Assembly: GCA_028673005.1 (NCBI GenBank)
Contig: CM054113.1
Coordinates: 176,001,956-176,065,955, forward strand
Length of the DNA: 64,000 nucleotides
Source of the DNA: Tanypteryx hageni
Taxonomy: Eukaryota > Arthropoda > Insecta > Odonata > Petaluridae
Reading direction: 5' to 3'
In this document: positions 60,399 through 64,000 of the stretch, one piece after another
Position numbering within the stretch: position 1 is the first letter of the stretch
Layout of the letters: every line of letters begins with the position of its first letter
The notes under the pieces: model-generated
What the model was told of the DNA's origin: nothing
The model's input: the letters and a program-made list of their open reading frames with translations, nothing else
The model's database searches: none
Position numbers and translations under genes: made by a program

Positions 60399-61712
60399 AT
60401 GTCACACAAGAAGTCACGTTGGGAGAATAAGAAAAGGTTCTAGCGGAGAAAAAACAACAAACCAACTGACAACTGGAGCTGCGATCTAGTCAGTTTGTGG
60501 TCTGTCATATGTAAGTACCTTATTGATATTTTATTACTTAATGCACTTAGGTACTTGATTACTTAATACACCTTATTTTATTACTTAATGCACCTTATTG
60601 TTATTTTATTACTTAATGTATCATTAATTTTATAATAAACCGTAATTATAATAGATAAGATGCCACCTAAGAAGTCAGGCTGGGAGAATAAGAAAAGAAA
60701 AGCTACTGGCAGAGCAAAAACAACAATCCAAGATATGGAACAAGTGGCTTCAGGAGAAAGACAGCAAAGATGCCAATGCCGAAGTAATTCAAGAACGAAC
60801 AATGACGAACAAACAAGAGGCAGATAATGAAGAAATTGAAGACAACACAACCCAAGAAATACAAGAGGTAGGTAACATAGCTAGAGACGAACTGGAAGAA
60901 AACACAAACCAAGTTGAATAAGAGGAAGTACATAATATAGCTGAAATAGAATTTGAAGAAAATGAGCGAATTAATTTCAATGAACCGTCCTCTTGGAACT
61001 TATCATCTGATAAATTCAGGAGTTTACTTATATTGCACGGTCCTGAACATAAAGAAATGCAAGTATATCCATCTTCTAGTGATGGTTGCAGTTTCCATAA
61101 AGATTGGATGTACAAGGTATTGTGTAACGGTGAGAAACAATATAGAAAATGGACGTTTTATTCTGAAAACCAAAATTCTTTGTTTTGCTTTCCATGCCTT
61201 TTGTTTCCGAAAACTTCAATTTCTTCATTGTTTAGAAAAGAAAGTGGATTTTCTAAATGGAAGCAGCTAAACCCTGGGATTCAAAATCATGAATCATCAG
61301 TAGATCACATCAATTGCTACACAAATTGGAAAATTCTTGGAAAAGGACTAAAAACTGGAAAGGGAGGTCTTATTGACGATACTATTCAGAAAAAGCTTTT
61401 TGAAGACATTAATAAGTGGCATTACATCCCTTAGATAATTTTAAAATGCATAATGTTTTGCGCTAAAAATAATTTAGCTTTAAGGGGTCGTAAAAGCGAA
61501 ATTGACGAAAATTTGAATGATGGAATATTTTTTAATTTAGTGTAATTAGTAAGCGAATATGATACAACATTTAAAAAAGTTTTAACTGAAAGAACTAAAT
61601 GCCAGATATCATATTTAACTCCATATATCCAAAATCAATTTATTAATCTTTTAGCCTCTAAAGTTAGAAATGGAATAATTACTGATATCAAATCTGCAAA
61701 ATATTATAGTCT
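60399..61712 (+). pseudogene. TTF-finger hAT transposase (ZMYM1-like), truncated
   Basis: Two start regions occur 261 bp apart: MSHKKSRWENKKR at 60399 and MPPKKSGWENKKRKATGRA at 60660, with duplicated upstream text. Later pieces: FNEPSSWNLSSDKFRSL, a TTF-type zinc finger with SLFCFPCLLFPKTS, SGFSKWKQLNPGIQNHESS and CYTNWKILGKGLK, then CAKNNLALRGRKSEI and SYLTPYIQNQFINLL. It breaks off at the point where the first catalytic Asp should follow (AKYYSL), replaced by an unrelated repeat. Frameshifts near 60750 and 60955 and stops near 61433 and 61545 also occur. Confidence 0.8.
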
Positions 61713-62215
61713 ATAGTGTTTTTCGTTCCTCCACAAAGGAACATTTTTTTTGGGAAATTATTGCATGGAGGAACATTTTGTTCGTCCTCACCGGGTTGGG
61801 TAAGTTGGTTGAAGTGTTTTTCGTTCCTCCTCAAAGGAACATTTTATTTTTTTACTGACATGTTGCATTAAAATACTGCTAGTTTTCGCTTTCTTTACTG
61901 CTGCTTGAATACTGCCAGTTTATCCTTTTGACTGCCATATAATTTTTTCTACTGCCAAATAATTCTTTTTTCTACTGCCAATTTATCTTTTTTACTATCA
62001 GTTTTATTAAGTAAATATTTAAAGTGGAAGTTATAATTGACGGATTCAGTTGAAAATCACAATTGGCGATAAATTTTAATAAAGATCACTAATACTCAAT
62101 TAAATTAAAATCCGTCCAGCGGTTTAGAAGATGAAAGTTAGGACGGGCGGACGGACGGACCAGCCGTGCCCATAAGGCGGTCCGCTATTACCGCTTCGCT
62201 GGTAAGAACGCCTAA
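61713..62215. repeat. Dispersed repeat joined to the broken transposase
   Basis: Starts with a 98-bp-period direct repeat of agtgtttttcgttcctcc (61715 and 61813). Then come several short units of tactgccaatttatctttt (about 61880-62010), then ggacgggcggacggacgg and the hairpin word accgcttcgctggt near 62190. The GC word resembles that of the 54921 repeat. No coding capacity. Confidence 0.5.
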
Positions 62216-64000
62216 TAAGGAATGCATAAAGGGATGTTTGACAGCTCTAGAAGATATAAAATAAATTGAACAATTTTCTCTGGAACTCTGGGAATTTTAT
62301 CATAATTCCATCGAAATGACCAATGGATAATCATTTTTAAGTTAGGTCGCCAATGTGAAGAACACTATCGTCTCAATAATGGCAATGTTAAGTTTTAATC
62401 GGGATGAATGGCGCACCAAAGTGCTCAGTAAAATATTTCGGTATTATAAAGGGAACTATTTTAAGCTGTTTCTAAAAAAAATTGGAGGAATAATCTGATC
62501 CAAAATTACGCAAGTTTTTAGCGCTCATGAACAGAGGCGATACGTGATCCACGTAAACAAACGATCCCAACTGCGCAAAAGTTTCACAATTCTACTCTAC
62601 GAAATCTACAGGTAACCTCGAAAAGATATGGCAGAGGAATTAGAGGACACCACTGAGCAAATACTTCAATGATCGAAGGTTTATCGATATCACCACTGTC
62701 TTAAGAACGACATGGTCAAAACCTATGATACAATAGCGAGATTAATATCCAAATCGTTGGGTGTTTATTTCTACGGGTAACTACTGAAAGATTCAATAGA
62801 ACGTTTCTTCTCAGATAACCCAGTACAGGCAATTCTCGTTCACCGAACGACATGCGTTCCTGAAAAGTGCTCGTAAATCGGAAATTCGTTCAACGATCTG
62901 GATTTTTCCGTTTAAACTCATTGTCGATTGAAGGGTAAAAATAAGAAAAATGTTTATAAAAAATTTACAGCGAGAGCAAGTACGATAATTGTGGCCAGGA
63001 CAATGGCTTAAAAACAAATCCTCGTGATGTAACGATTATGTATAAACTGCGAGAAAACGAATGCGACCTAACGTAGTCAATCCAAGTCACAGGCTGAAGC
63101 ATAGAATGGCTATGGGAAACTCTGCGTAGTGCACTTCCTCCTTATCGGTACCATTTATTTAGAGAGGAAAAAATAAACATAGTAAATATACACCATTTAT
63201 ACACAGAGCGCGTTGATCTAGGGCTCTTCACGGATTCTATACCGAGTTTCAGAAACAAAATATACGTACAGGTTAAAAGATCTGGAGAGAAACATTCCCT
63301 CCAGACCTAAATGCCAGAAAGTGCAAGTTTACTTATTAGAGGAAATTCGAAAGGCATAACCGGACCACGCCCTGTGCCCTCCGGGTAGAATAAAGACCAA
63401 CTGAGACGAGGAGACGGAAATAACAACCGACGTGTGATATATGAGATAGTGTTTCAAAAGTTTTTTAATTTCCCATCTTAAATATGTATCGCATTAAAGG
63501 CATACTTAAGCGGTCATGTTAAGTTTCTCAATATAATAACATTAATTATGCAGTGGAGGAATTACGCCCCCTGGGGCCCCTGGCGCTAAGCAGTCGGAGG
63601 CCCTGCAATCTAAATATATTGTAAAACCACTCCAAACGAAGGGGGTTTTCGATTTTTGCCTTTTATATATTAGATTCATTTATTTAGATTGGCGAGTTTG
63701 AATAATGCTCAGACGGGCATTTGTAACGTACCAAAAACGATTCTAATGGAAAAGACGACCAATTAGATTATTTAGAACATTTGAAAATATTTTTGCATTT
63801 TATTCCTTGGTTTGACCTGGTTTTCGGACCTTTCCCGCGTTTCGACTGCTGCACGCGGCACTTGAACCGCATCCTCCCACAAGGGGGCGCCAATAAGCGT
63901 TGACCTAAGCAGACGCTGTTATCTCGACGTCGCCTCTTGACCCTACAACATCACTCTGGATCTCGCTCCAAGGTCTCTCATTCCACTCGATTCCATCACC
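62216..64000. other. No gene recognised
   Basis: About 1.8 kb to the window end. Only short frames without motifs. cagtggaggaattacgcccc near 63551 may be another hAT-type end, unpaired here. The final 150 bp are GC-richer. Confidence 0.45.

Overview
This is a eukaryotic nuclear segment, most likely from an arthropod (probably an insect). Evidence: the coding exons carry GT/AG introns and eukaryotic poly(A) signals, the only intact genes are sugar/trehalose-type facilitators of the Tret1 (SLC2-like) kind, and most of the rest is AT-rich DNA packed with hAT transposons, MITEs, decayed LINEs and a tRNA-derived SINE. No bacterial, plasmid or CRISPR feature is present.

Functional core: four paralogous MFS sugar-transporter genes in tandem, all on the + strand (copy 1 at 7864-10137, copy 2 at 16622-18274, copy 3 at 35764-37988, copy 4 at 42394-46721). 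Each has the same two-exon coding structure: a small first exon giving a short cytosolic N-terminus, a phase-1 intron, and one large exon with all twelve membrane segments. Predicted lengths are 490, 490, 483 and 489 residues. All four are open from start to stop. Copies 1 and 2 lie in a recent tandem segmental duplication (4286-11044 and 13039-19181). Copies 3 and 4 are older duplicates whose first ~320 bp of exon 2 are nearly identical while the remainder and the introns have diverged, as expected after gene conversion. Copy 2 has changed two residues that align with sugar-contacting positions of GLUT1.

Region by region: 1-4.3 kb, repeat debris; 4.3-19.2 kb, the duplicated blocks with copies 1 and 2, separated by a 2-kb spacer with a MITE and a hAT transposase remnant; 19.2-22.4 kb, a LINE fragment split by a complete hAT element with a perfect 8-bp target duplication; 22.4-26.7 kb, repeats; 26.7-30.8 kb, a 4.1-kb hAT element (KIAA1586-like transposase); 30.8-32.2 kb, LINE fragments and a possible gene fragment; 32.2-35.4 kb, no recognisable gene; 35.4-46.7 kb, copies 3 and 4 with a ZMYM1-like hAT element between them; 46.7-57.8 kb, mostly non-coding DNA with MITEs, a nested transposon, an array-bearing repeat and a SINE; 57.8-62.2 kb, two more decayed hAT transposases; 62.2-64 kb, nothing recognised.

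The transporters probably supply related sugar-uptake functions from one locus, with transposon insertion, segmental duplication, gene conversion and binding-site substitutions shaping the family. I did not find a clearly new biological system. The best leads are the copy 2 binding-site changes, the conversion tract, a repeat family with a palindromic end, and the transposon-associated duplication breakpoints.
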